Shown: positions 1-6,214 of the stretch, in pieces
Layout: each line of letters starts with the position of its first letter
Position numbering within the stretch: the stretch's first letter is position 1
Assembly (NCBI GenBank): GCA_028288385.1
Contig: JAQBNX010000131.1
Location: 1-9,812 of the forward strand
DNA: 9,812 nucleotides
Direction: 5' to 3'
Origin: Spirosoma sp.
GTDB lineage: Bacteria > Bacteroidota > Bacteroidia > Cytophagales > Spirosomataceae
The notes under the pieces: generated by a model
Seen by the model: the letters and a program-made list of their open reading frames with translations, nothing else
What the model was told of the DNA's origin: nothing
Database searches by the model: none
Position numbers and translations under genes: made by a program

Positions 1-81
1 CTGAACTATAAATTGGCGCTTGGTTCAGAAGTTTTCTGATTACAGGAGCTATACACATAAAACGACAACTTAAAACCAGCA

Positions 82-1248
82 ATGGAATTACCCATATTAA
101 CAGCTAAAGGGCTTATTATTCTTGTCATCTTCGGAATAACGCTGCTCATTGCTACCTACTCGACCTACGCAGAGCGAAAGGTAGCTGCGTTTTTGCAAGA
201 CCGGCTAGGCCCGAACCGGGCAGGGCCGTGGGGTCTGCTTCAGCCCATCGCCGATGCTGGCAAAATGTTTTTTAAGGAAGACTTCATACCCTCTCAGGCA
301 AGCAAATGGCTATTTATCCTTGGCCCCTGCCTGGCTATGCTCACGGCGCTCATGTCGAGTGCGGTGATTCCTTTTGGCGATACGGTCCGATTCATCTGGG
401 ATAAGGTCAATTATGAGGTAGCAGTACAGGGCATCGAAATAAACATTGGCGTACTGTATATTTTCGGCGTTGTCTCGCTGGGTGTATACGGTGTCATGGT
501 CGGTGGCTGGGCCTCAAACAACAAGTTTTCCTTGTTGGGGGCTATCCGTGCGGCCTCGCAGAACATCAGCTATGAAATTGCCCTTGGGCTGTCGCTGATT
601 GCCATCCTGATGATGACCGGCTCGCTGTCGCTACGTTCCATTATTAATGAGCAGGCTACGTTCTTCGAATGGAATGTGTTTACCCAACCACTGGGCTTCA
701 TCATTTTCCTGACGTGTTCGTTTGCCGAGTGCAACCGTACACCCTTTGATCTTCCGGAATGTGAGACCGAACTCGTTGGGGGATACCATACCGAGTACAG
801 TTCAATGAAGCTTGGTTTCTACCTCTTCTCGGAGTACATCAACATGTTTGTGTCTTCGGCATTCATTTCCTGTCTTTACTTTGGCGGCTTTCATTACCCG
901 TTTTTTAACGAAGTAAACCGCGCACTGGAAAACTCATTAGGGGCGGTAGCCGGGCATAACGTAGCCACACTCATCGGGGTAATCGTCATGTTCAGCAAAA
1001 TCTTCTTCTTCATTTTCTTTTTTATGTGGGTTCGGTGGACAGTTCCCCGCTTCCGCTACGATCAGTTGATGAACCTGGGCTGGAAAACTTTTATCCCACT
1101 TTCTATCCTGAACGTAGTGATTACGGGTGCTGGCTTGCTTTATAACTTCAAGTATTCGACCTGGTTGATAGCTATCGTCATGATCGTTATGGCCGTTATG
1201 TCGACTGCCCGCGCACCGAAACCGCGAATCGTTCCGCAACGAACCTAA
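82..1248 (+). CDS. nuoH: NADH-quinone oxidoreductase subunit H (complex I, ND1-type)
   Basis: Membrane subunit of the proton-pumping NADH:quinone oxidoreductase. It sits at the joint between the peripheral and membrane arms and helps form the quinone-binding chamber. The 388-residue product is rich in membrane helices (roughly residues 10-29, 76-97, 120-141, 295-315, 336-355 and others). The first family signature is at residues 30-51 (AERKVAAF...DRLGPNRAGPWG). The second is at 214-232, with the acidic loop PFDLPECETELVGGYHTEY characteristic of NuoH. A conserved WVRWTVPRFRYDQLM block lies at 316-330. It is longer than the E. coli protein (325 residues), as is usual in Bacteroidota. The ATG at 82 has no Shine-Dalgarno sequence but an A-rich leader, normal for the phylum. 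It is followed by nuoI and nuoJ on the same strand, so it is part of a nuo operon whose upstream genes lie outside the window. Identification is very secure. Confidence 0.97.
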   Translation: MELPILTAKGLIILVIFGITLLIATYSTYAERKVAAFLQDRLGPNRAGPWGLLQPIADAGKMFFKEDFIPSQASKWLFILGPCLAMLTALMSSAVIPFGDTVRFIWDKVNYEVAVQGIEINIGVLYIFGVVSLGVYGVMVGGWASNNKFSLLGAIRAASQNISYEIALGLSLIAILMMTGSLSLRSIINEQATFFEWNVFTQPLGFIIFLTCSFAECNRTPFDLPECETELVGGYHTEYSSMKLGFYLFSEYINMFVSSAFISCLYFGGFHYPFFNEVNRALENSLGAVAGHNVATLIGVIVMFSKIFFFIFFFMWVRWTVPRFRYDQLMNLGWKTFIPLSILNVVITGAGLLYNFKYSTWLIAIVMIVMAVMSTARAPKPRIVPQRT

Positions 1249-1250
1249 CC

Positions 1251-1316
1251 CATCAATCAGTCGAAGGTCATTGTTAAAGGGCTCTGCTTTTACCAATGAC
1301 CTTCGACTGATTGATG
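1251..1316. repeat. Perfect 23-bp inverted repeat / long hairpin between nuoH and nuoI
   Basis: The left arm at 1251-1273 (begins CATCAATCAGTCGAAGG) and the right arm at 1294-1316 are exact reverse complements over all 23 bases. After one mismatch (1274/1293) pairing resumes for six more pairs, one of them G-U (1275-1280 with 1287-1292), leaving a six-base loop GCTCTG at 1281-1286. The element therefore folds into a stem of about 29 pairs filling most of the 86-bp gap between the nuoH stop and the nuoI start. Neither strand has a T run after the stem, so it is not a standard intrinsic terminator. Possible roles are RNA processing or mRNA stability within the operon, or a dispersed palindromic repeat. 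The structure is read directly from sequence; the role is unknown. Confidence 0.9.
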
Positions 1317-1334
1317 ACTTATGCCATTATAACC

Positions 1335-1916
1335 ATGCAATTAACGAATCGATCTGTCCAGGTCAGCAATAAGGAAATGACAATGGCGGAAAAGATGTAC
1401 CTGCCCGCCGTTCTAGGCGGTCTGGCCATCACCATCCGTCACTTTTTCCGTAAAAAGCCAACCATTCAATACCCTGAAGTAAAAAAATACCTCGGGCCAA
1501 TTTACCGGGGACATCACATCCTCAAGCGCGACGAAGAAGGGCGCGAGCGGTGCACAGCCTGTGGCCTTTGTGCCGTAGCCTGTCCGGCCGAGGCCATCTC
1601 AATGGTGGCTGCCGAGCGTCAGAACGGCGAAGAAAATCTCTACCGGGAAGAGAAATATGCAGCCGTGTATGAAGTCAACATGCTGCGTTGTATCTTCTGT
1701 GGACTGTGTGAAGAGGCTTGCCCTAAGCAGGCCGTTTATCTTCGCCACGACCGGATGGTGCCTATTTTTACAGACCGTGATGAGGTGATCTACGGTAAAG
1801 AGCGGTTGGTCGAAAAGATGGATGATCGCTACATTCGTAGTGCCAATGCCGAAGTTAAAGCGACTCCAACCGAACCAACGCTGACGCGTGCTAGCTCGTC
1901 AGCCGTAAAACAATAA
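1335..1916 (+). CDS. nuoI: NADH-quinone oxidoreductase subunit I (2 x 4Fe-4S ferredoxin-like)
   Basis: Carries the two tetranuclear iron-sulfur clusters (N6a and N6b in the usual naming) that pass electrons through the connecting module of complex I toward the quinone site. Two Cx2Cx2Cx3CP motifs are visible: C73, C76, C79, C83 and C119, C122, C125, C129, numbered from the start chosen here. Length from this ATG is 193 residues. The frame is open further upstream with a TTG at 1311 and an ATG at 1314, but both lie inside the right arm of the long hairpin. The ATG at 1335 gives an N-terminus (MQLTNRS...) that I judge family-like, so I prefer it. The N-terminal helix region (LPAVLGGLAITIRHFF, residues 23-38) is the usual membrane-surface anchor. 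The C-terminal tail after about residue 170 is low-complexity and Ser/Thr-rich. It lies between nuoH and nuoJ. Confidence 0.96.
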   Translation: MQLTNRSVQVSNKEMTMAEKMYLPAVLGGLAITIRHFFRKKPTIQYPEVKKYLGPIYRGHHILKRDEEGRERCTACGLCAVACPAEAISMVAAERQNGEENLYREEKYAAVYEVNMLRCIFCGLCEEACPKQAVYLRHDRMVPIFTDRDEVIYGKERLVEKMDDRYIRSANAEVKATPTEPTLTRASSSAVKQ

Positions 1917-1922
1917 GAATGT

Positions 1923-1980
1923 GGTCGGGAAAGTGACATGATTAGTCCATATCACGTGCCTCTTTCCTGACCCTGTTTTT
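1923..1980 (+). terminator. Terminator-like hairpin between nuoI and nuoJ
   Basis: GGTCGGGAAAG at 1923-1933 pairs with CTTTCCTGACC at 1962-1972, giving 11 pairs including one G-U. The enclosed 28 bases may fold further weakly. The stem is followed at 1976-1980 by five T residues. Hairpin plus T run is the form of an intrinsic terminator reading rightward, placed just after the nuoI stop. Because nuoJ follows at 2000 in the same direction, it may act as an attenuator or partial terminator, or as a 3'-end processing/stability signal, rather than end the operon. The long loop makes it weaker than a typical terminator. Confidence 0.5.
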
Positions 1981-1999
1981 ACCCCCTTCACCATTACTT

Positions 2000-2554
2000 A
2001 TGACTGAATTTATAACTTTCTTTAAATCGCTGACACCCACTGGCTACCTGTTCCTGATTCTAACGGTAATCACACTATTCAGCGCTATTGGGGTCGTTAC
2101 GGCCCGTAACCCGATTTACAGTGTCCTAGCCCTTATTGCTACGTTTTTCTGCCTGTCTGGCCACTATATCCTGCTCAATGCGCAGTTTCTGGCAGCCGTA
2201 AACATCATTGTTTACGCTGGTGCTATCATGGTTTTGTTTTTGTTTACGATCATGTTTCTTAATCTCCGGCAGGATGATGAGGAGTCGAAAACAAATCTGA
2301 CCAAGATGGCCTCGGTGGTGGTTGGCGGTGTCCTGATGGTCATGCTGATCACTATTTTTCGGGCCAAGAGCGCTCAAGTTCCAACCTTCAGCCCAACCGC
2401 TTTCGACCCTAAAACCGGTTTGGTCGAGAATTTGGGGAATCTGTTGTACAATGATTACATTTTGCCGTTCGAGTTAGCATCAGTACTCTTTTTGGTGGCT
2501 ATGGTTGGGGCGGTTATGCTCGGTAAGCGCGAAGCAGGTGACCGGCATTTTTGA
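2000..2554 (+). CDS. nuoJ: NADH-quinone oxidoreductase subunit J (complex I, ND6-type)
   Basis: Small membrane subunit of complex I, homologous to mitochondrial ND6, involved in coupling quinone reduction to proton pumping. The 184 residues match the usual family length. About five membrane helices are visible (roughly 13-33, 39-60, 64-88, 104-121, 154-174). The NPIYSVLALI block (37-46) follows the first helix. The third helix carries the family hallmark VYAGAIMVLFLF (71-82), where complex I structures show a pi-bulge. The last helix starts at the LPFELASVLFLVAMVGAV block (155-172). The start at 2000 has an A/C/T-rich leader without Shine-Dalgarno. Unlike many nuo operons, nuoK does not follow; the next gene, 50 bp on, is a broken acyl-CoA dehydrogenase. 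If the organism has a complete complex I, nuoK-N must be elsewhere. Confidence 0.95.
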   Translation: MTEFITFFKSLTPTGYLFLILTVITLFSAIGVVTARNPIYSVLALIATFFCLSGHYILLNAQFLAAVNIIVYAGAIMVLFLFTIMFLNLRQDDEESKTNLTKMASVVVGGVLMVMLITIFRAKSAQVPTFSPTAFDPKTGLVENLGNLLYNDYILPFELASVLFLVAMVGAVMLGKREAGDRHF

Positions 2555-2569
2555 TTGGCAAATTGCCAA
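2555..2569. repeat. Short dyad TTGGCAA-A-TTGCCAA directly after nuoJ
   Basis: A perfect odd-centred palindrome with 7-base arms (2555-2561 and 2563-2569) begins at the base after the nuoJ stop codon. As RNA it could form only a six-pair stem with a three-base loop and no following T run, so a terminator is unlikely. A symmetric operator for a dimeric regulator of the downstream dehydrogenase gene is possible but unproven. Confidence 0.45.
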
Positions 2570-2688
2570 AGGTTGATAAAAGGGAGATGATCCATTAGCT
2601 GAAAATGGCCACTCAATTTTACTCTTCCCGCGACCTGCGTTTTCACCTCTACGAAGTTCTCGACGTTGAACGCCTAACGCAATTTCCA

Positions 2689-2695
2689 TACCGCC
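2689..2695 (+). other. Frameshift 1 in the acyl-CoA dehydrogenase
   Basis: The first frame reads ...LTQFPY (TAC at 2689-2691) and then stops at TGA 2701-2703. The frame beginning GCC at 2693 reads ADHDRESFEMV and joins the dehydrogenase without loss of similarity. Only one base (C2692) lies between the two, so either one base was inserted or two were lost. TACTACGCC losing TA would give exactly the observed TACCGCC, but the ancestral bases cannot be known from this window alone. A start at the ATG at 2720 could still make a protein lacking about 39 N-terminal residues. Confidence 0.8.
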
Positions 2696-3686
2696 GACCA
2701 TGACCGCGAATCATTTGAGATGGTTCTGGATGCGGCCGCCAAGATCAGTGAAACGTTTCTGAAACCATTACTTACCGTAATGGACCGCGACGAGCCCAAA
2801 CTGGTGGACGGAAAAATTCGGGTGCATCCACACTTGGGGCCAATCATTCGAAAGTTTGGTGAAGATGGCTGGATCAACGCCCCTTTTAGCCTTGAGGAAG
2901 GTGGTCAGCAACTACCGGCTTCCATTATGAACGCGGCTACGTTTGTATTTGGTGCTGCCAATTACTCCGCCAGCGTGTTCCCATTCCTAACTACGGGCGC
3001 AGCCAACCTGTTGCGGTCATTCGGGTCGCCGGAACTGGTTAACCATTTCGCGCCCCATATGTATGCCGGTCGCTGGCAGGGCACCATGGCCCTGACCGAA
3101 CCTGACGCCGGGTCGTCGCTCTCCGATATCAGTACGTCAGCCGAGCCAACCAATGGACCTGGTTTGGATGCATCAGGCACGTACCGGATTCGTGGTCAAA
3201 AAATATACATCTCGGCTGGGGATCACGATGCTGTAGAAAACGTTGTGCATCTGATGCTCGCCAAAATTAAGGGCGGTCCTCCCGGTGCAAAAGGCATTTC
3301 GCTCTTTGTCGTACCCCAGAAACGGTTAGTTGGCCTTGAACTGGTGGACAACGACGTACTAACAGCGGGTGTACACCATAAAATGGGCTACAAGGGTGCT
3401 CCTATTGTTCACCTCATGATTGGCTCGAACGACGGAACAATAGGATACCTGGTTGGTGAGCCGCATCAGGGACTTCGCTATATGTTCCAGATGATGAACG
3501 AAGCTCGCATTGGTGTTGGCATGAACGCCGTATCGATTGGGACAGCCGCTTATTATGCGTCACTCGAATACGCGCGTGAACGGCCGCAGGGGCGCCATAT
3601 TCTTGAGAAAAGCTCAGGATTACAGCAGGTACCCATTGTGCGCCATGCCGACGTAAAGCGAATGCTCCTGTTTCAGAAATCAGTAC

Positions 3687-3694
3687 TGGATGGA
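3687..3694 (+). repeat. Tandem TGGA duplication causing frameshift 2
   Basis: CTGGATGGAGGG contains TGGA twice in tandem (3687-3690 and 3691-3694). Removing one copy gives CTG GAG GGT TCA CTG GCC, reading VLEGSLAL. This restores the frame into the downstream segment and the family pattern of Lys-x3-Glu-Gly in this helix. The four-base duplication is therefore the likely lesion, typical of replication slippage. With both copies the upstream frame runs on in unrelated sequence to 3889. Confidence 0.8.
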
Positions 3695-4477
3695 GGGTTC
3701 ACTGGCCTTACTACTCTATTGCAGTTATCTCTCCGACGTAGCGCACGGTGGCGAAGGCGACGAAAAGGCAGATGCTGCTTTATTGCTGGATCTGCTGACA
3801 CCCATCGCCAAATCGTATCCTTCCGAAATGGGTACACTAACCACGAGTGCAGCCGTACAGATTCTGGGCGGAGCTGGCTACACTACTGACTTTCCGGTAG
3901 AACAATTCTACCGCGAAGCCAGAATTCATCCCATTCACGAAGGAACAACCGGTATACACGGTCTTGATCTGCTGGGCCGCAAGGTCACGATGCAAAACGG
4001 CAAAGCAGTTCAATTGCTCATGGACGAGATGCAACGTACGCTCGTTGCCGCCCGCCAGCACACTGAACTAACGCCACTAGCCAACCAGTTTACGACTGCT
4101 GTAAAACTGCTGGACGATGTTACAAAGCACCTGCTCAGTCTCGCTCCTGCCAACAGCGAAGTTTTCCTCTCCGACGCTACGCTGTATCTGGAACTGTTCG
4201 GTATTGTGGTTGTTGGATGGCAATGGCTCCGGCAGGCGGTTGTCGCCCTGTCCTGTTTAAGCACCGCTAACGGCGACGATGCCAATTTTTATCATGGTAA
4301 GGTCATGGCTGCCCGCTATTTTTACGAATATGAATTGGTTAAAATTCACAGCCTGTCAAAACGGCTTTGTTCAAACGATCGGGTAACGGTAGAGATGAAA
4401 AATGAGTGGTTCTGATTTGGTGTGGGTCGAAGTTTCCCAAGAGCGTCATCCAGCAACAAAAGCACAACCATAAGAAC

Positions 4478-4891
4478 CTAAAACGCTTTCAGCCATTCTT
4501 CTTCTTTCGAGCGCATCAGGGCAACTTCGTCATCCGTTTTGTCGCCGTAGCCGCATAGGTGGAGTAGCCCGTGGGCCAGTACCCGGCGCATTTCCTGTTC
4601 GGCCGGAATAGTCAGTTGAGCCGCATTGTCCGCCACCCTATCAACACTAATGAAGACATCGCCTTCAATGCGGCCTGCTTCTTCACCCGTATCGAACGTA
4701 ATGATGTCGGTATAATAATCGTGTTGCAGGTGGTCGCGGTTGACCTGAAGAATGTACTCGTCTGAGCAAAAAATATAATTCAGATCCCCAATAGCATAAC
4801 CTTCCTGTTGGGCCTGCTGTTTAAGCCATTGCCGGGTCACCTGCTTACTGGCGAGATTGTATTTTACATCCTCGTTAAAAAATCGAATCAT
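4478..4891 (-). CDS. ybeY: Endoribonuclease YbeY (16S rRNA maturation)
   Basis: Metal-dependent RNase of the UPF0054 family, needed for 3'-end maturation of 16S rRNA and for ribosome quality control. The 137 residues match the short form usual in Bacteroidota. The fold markers are present: LNYIFCSDEYILQVNRDHL (37-55), the TDIITFD strand (61-67) with IEGDVFISVDRV (75-86) following, and the zinc helix HGLLHLCGYGDK (107-118). His107 and His111 are the first two zinc ligands. The third ligand position, His in the E. coli-type HGxLHLxGYDH motif, is Asp117 here. From memory of the family this replacement (GYxDK) is common in Bacteroidota, so the protein is probably active. It is convergent with the broken dehydrogenase (62-bp gap) and divergent from the oxidoreductase gene. 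The start ATG at 4889-4891 has an A/C-rich leader. Confidence 0.93.
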   Translation of the reverse strand: MIRFFNEDVKYNLASKQVTRQWLKQQAQQEGYAIGDLNYIFCSDEYILQVNRDHLQHDYYTDIITFDTGEEAGRIEGDVFISVDRVADNAAQLTIPAEQEMRRVLAHGLLHLCGYGDKTDDEVALMRSKEEEWLKAF

Positions 4892-4993
4892 TGTGCGGTA
4901 GGCTGTATTAGCGGCCGTTGACCGTAAATATACTGCCGTATACAGTCTTCTTTACCCACTGCTCCACGCTGGACTCTAATTACTCCCTAACGA
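4892..4993. promoter_or_regulatory. Divergent intergenic region (ybeY / oxidoreductase)
   Basis: This 102-bp gap must contain start signals for both flanking genes. Toward ybeY the minus strand carries TATATTTA, seven of eight bases of the Bacteroidota -7 element TAnnTTTG. Toward the oxidoreductase the plus strand has TTGACC at 4918-4923 and TATACA at 4939-4944 with 15 bases between, which resembles a short-spaced sigma-70 promoter but not the Bacteroidota type. Neither is convincing alone. No terminator or clear operator is visible. Confidence 0.35.
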
Positions 4994-6031
4994 ATGAAAG
5001 CCATCCTCCTCGCCGAAACGCACCAGGCCGTTCAATTAATCGATGCGCCAGCGCCGACCGCCGGACCGGGCGAAGTACTGATAAACATCCGAGCTGCTGC
5101 CCTTAATCACCGGGATGTTTTTATCCAGCAAGGTATGTACCCAGGCATTAAGCTTCCGGTCATACTCGGGTCTGATGGGGTTGGCATAGTAGTGGAAGTC
5201 GGAATGGGCGTCGATCCGGTTTGGCGCGGACAGGAAGTCATTATTAACTGCTCTCACAACTGGGGTCCTAATCCCAAGTTCTACGGAGCAGACTTTAAAA
5301 TTCTTGGTATGCCCGATAACGGGACATTTGCCGAATATATAGCCGTTCCGGCCAAGTACATTCATCATAAGCCGGCGCACCTGACTTTTGGCCAGGCAGC
5401 TGCCCTGCCACTAGCGGGCGTAACAGCCTGGCGGGCACTTATGACGCGGGCTGGCCTGCACACAACCGGCACTCAAACGCCCGAAAAAGTCCTTATAACG
5501 GGCATTGGTGGGGGAGCAGCGCTGTTCGCCCTGCAATTTGCCCTTGGGGCGGGGGCTGAGGTTTGGGTAACGTCCGGGTCAGATGAGAAGCTTGCCAAAG
5601 CAAAGGAACTTGGTGCCAAAGGGGGCGTCAACTACCGGGAAGCAGACTGGGCGAAAACGCTGATGGCACAAACGGGTGTAGGTCGCTCAGCCCGCGGCTA
5701 TTTCGACGTCATAATCGATAGCGCAGGCGGGGCAGGTTTCGCTAAGCTGGTCGACGTAGCGGCACCGGGCGGACGCATCGCCCTCTTCGGCGGCACTAAG
5801 GGTAATCTGACGGATATTGTTCCACCCAAAGTATTTTTCAAACAGTTGGTCATCTTCGGGTCAACGATGGGTACTGAACATGAGTTTGCCGATATGATTG
5901 CTTTTGTAACAGCAAAGAAGATGATTCCCATTATTGATCAAACATTCACCCTAGCAGAAGCCGAGCTGGCAATGCGCCGAATGGACGAAGGCAAGCAATT
6001 CGGCAAAATTGTCTTAGAAGTGGGCACGTAA
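4994..6031 (+). CDS. Zinc-independent medium-chain dehydrogenase/reductase (quinone oxidoreductase-like)
   Basis: NAD(P)H-dependent oxidoreductase of the MDR superfamily, 345 residues, probably cytosolic. The N-terminal GroES-like domain covers about residues 1-130, with the substrate-side block AALNHRDVFIQQGMYPG (35-51) and GSDGVGIVVEVG (59-70). The Rossmann domain has the nucleotide loop GIGGGAALFALQFA (170-183). The catalytic-zinc Cys of classical alcohol dehydrogenases is replaced (NHRD at 38-41), and the four-Cys structural zinc loop is absent (INCSHNWGPNPKFYG region). This is therefore a non-zinc member of the quinone reductase/YogA-like type, despite database names such as zinc-binding alcohol dehydrogenase. 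The substrate cannot be told from sequence. It appears monocistronic: ybeY diverges upstream, and a 183-bp non-coding region with DnaA boxes follows. Confidence 0.9.
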   Translation: MKAILLAETHQAVQLIDAPAPTAGPGEVLINIRAAALNHRDVFIQQGMYPGIKLPVILGSDGVGIVVEVGMGVDPVWRGQEVIINCSHNWGPNPKFYGADFKILGMPDNGTFAEYIAVPAKYIHHKPAHLTFGQAAALPLAGVTAWRALMTRAGLHTTGTQTPEKVLITGIGGGAALFALQFALGAGAEVWVTSGSDEKLAKAKELGAKGGVNYREADWAKTLMAQTGVGRSARGYFDVIIDSAGGAGFAKLVDVAAPGGRIALFGGTKGNLTDIVPPKVFFKQLVIFGSTMGTEHEFADMIAFVTAKKMIPIIDQTFTLAEAELAMRRMDEGKQFGKIVLEVGT

Positions 6032-6152
6032 CGTTATATACCATATTTATGTTTATCAAATTCCGTCCCGCTTAATCATTTATTTTTAGAAAAATCACAT
6101 TGTCAACTACTTATCCACATTTACTTTGTGGATAACTTTAGGTTTATCAACA
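6032..6152. other. Candidate replication-origin-like region with DnaA boxes
   Basis: The left part of this gap (6032-6110) is A/T-rich (57 of 79 bases), with runs such as TTATATA at 6034-6040 and TTTATTTTTAGAAAAAT around 6080-6096, suitable for strand opening. To its right lie three DnaA-box sequences at regular 7-8 bp spacing: TTATCCACA at 6111-6119 (+), TGTGGATAA at 6127-6135 (the same box on -), and TTATCAACA at 6144-6152 (+, one mismatch). An A/T-rich unwinding region next to clustered DnaA boxes is how bacterial oriC is built. In Bacteroidota the origin is often not beside dnaA, so the absence of dnaA here does not exclude it. Three boxes are few for an origin, so a DnaA-regulated promoter or a DnaA-titrating site is also possible. 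Confidence 0.45.
6111..6135. repeat. Inverted pair of perfect consensus DnaA boxes
   Basis: TTATCCACA and TGTGGATAA are exact reverse complements of nine bases, separated by seven bases (TTTACTT). The symmetry ends exactly at the edges of the 9-mer: 6110/6136 is C/C and 6120/6126 is T/T. That is what two separate DnaA sites would give, whereas a transcription terminator stem would usually extend further and be followed by T residues, which it is not. With equal base use, a given 9-mer is expected well under once in a 183-bp gap on both strands, and two copies by chance are very unlikely. Confidence 0.75.
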
Positions 6153-6201
6153 TTCGGCTCAGAATTGCAGGCTGGTGACAAATCCTTTCACCATGTCGCT
6201 T

Positions 6202-6209
6202 TACTTTTG
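6202..6209 (+). promoter_or_regulatory. Bacteroidota -7 promoter element TACTTTTG for bioF
   Basis: TACTTTTG is a full match to the Bacteroidota -7 consensus TAnnTTTG. It ends five bases before the bioF ATG at 6215, so transcription would begin at or within a base or two of the start codon, giving a leaderless or nearly leaderless mRNA. No clear -33 TTG is seen at the usual distance; the nearest is a weak GTGACA at 6175-6180. The three DnaA boxes end 50 bp upstream, where a bound protein could affect this promoter. Confidence 0.5.
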
Positions 6210-6214
6210 CAGCT

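Larger units (their letters stand above)
2605..4415 (+). pseudogene. Acyl-CoA dehydrogenase, disrupted by two frameshifts
   Basis: FAD enzyme family that oxidises acyl-CoA to trans-2-enoyl-CoA in fatty-acid beta-oxidation, passing electrons to electron-transfer flavoprotein. Three frames join into one roughly 602-residue protein. ATG 2605 to Tyr at 2689-2691 gives MATQFYSSRDLRFHLYEV... and then hits TGA at 2701. The next frame continues as ADHDRESFEMVLDAAAK, running to about 3688. The third frame runs from 3693 to TGA at 4413. In composite numbering, TEPDAGS (substrate/FAD signature) is near 165-171, GGAGY near 421-425, and the catalytic-base motif HEGTTGIHG has its Glu near 445. The tail is a long C-terminal helical domain as in about 600-residue family members. 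No other stops interrupt the gene, so inactivation is recent or the shifts are sequencing errors. The family is secure; the substrate chain length is not known. Confidence 0.9.

Noticed and set aside
1..39. Possible C-terminal codons of an upstream gene (LNYKLALGSEVF then TGA at 37-39)
   Set aside because: The expected neighbour is nuoG, but twelve residues are too few to recognise, and the other frames also stop quickly. Not called as a feature.
937..1296. Minus-strand open frame of 119 codons opposite nuoH
   Set aside because: It lies almost wholly antisense to the well-supported nuoH gene, and its Asp/His/Asn-rich product looks like a shadow translation.
2605..2703. Programmed ribosomal frameshifting in the acyl-CoA dehydrogenase
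   Set aside because: There is no slippery heptamer at the first site, the second shift is a four-base duplication, and the family is normally encoded in a single frame.
5036..5380. Minus-strand open frame of 114 codons opposite the oxidoreductase
   Set aside because: It is antisense to a clear MDR gene, has no recognisable motif and no start signals.
6111..6135. The TTATCCACA/TGTGGATAA inverted repeat as an intrinsic terminator for the oxidoreductase gene
   Set aside because: The stem is only nine pairs with low G+C, ends exactly at the DnaA-box boundaries and is not followed by a T run.
6100..6152. BirA-type biotin operator (TTGTCAAC ... GGTTTATCAA) upstream of bioF
   Set aside because: The half-sites are imperfect and about 33 bp apart, roughly twice the spacer of known BirA operators. 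The DnaA-box reading explains the same bases better.
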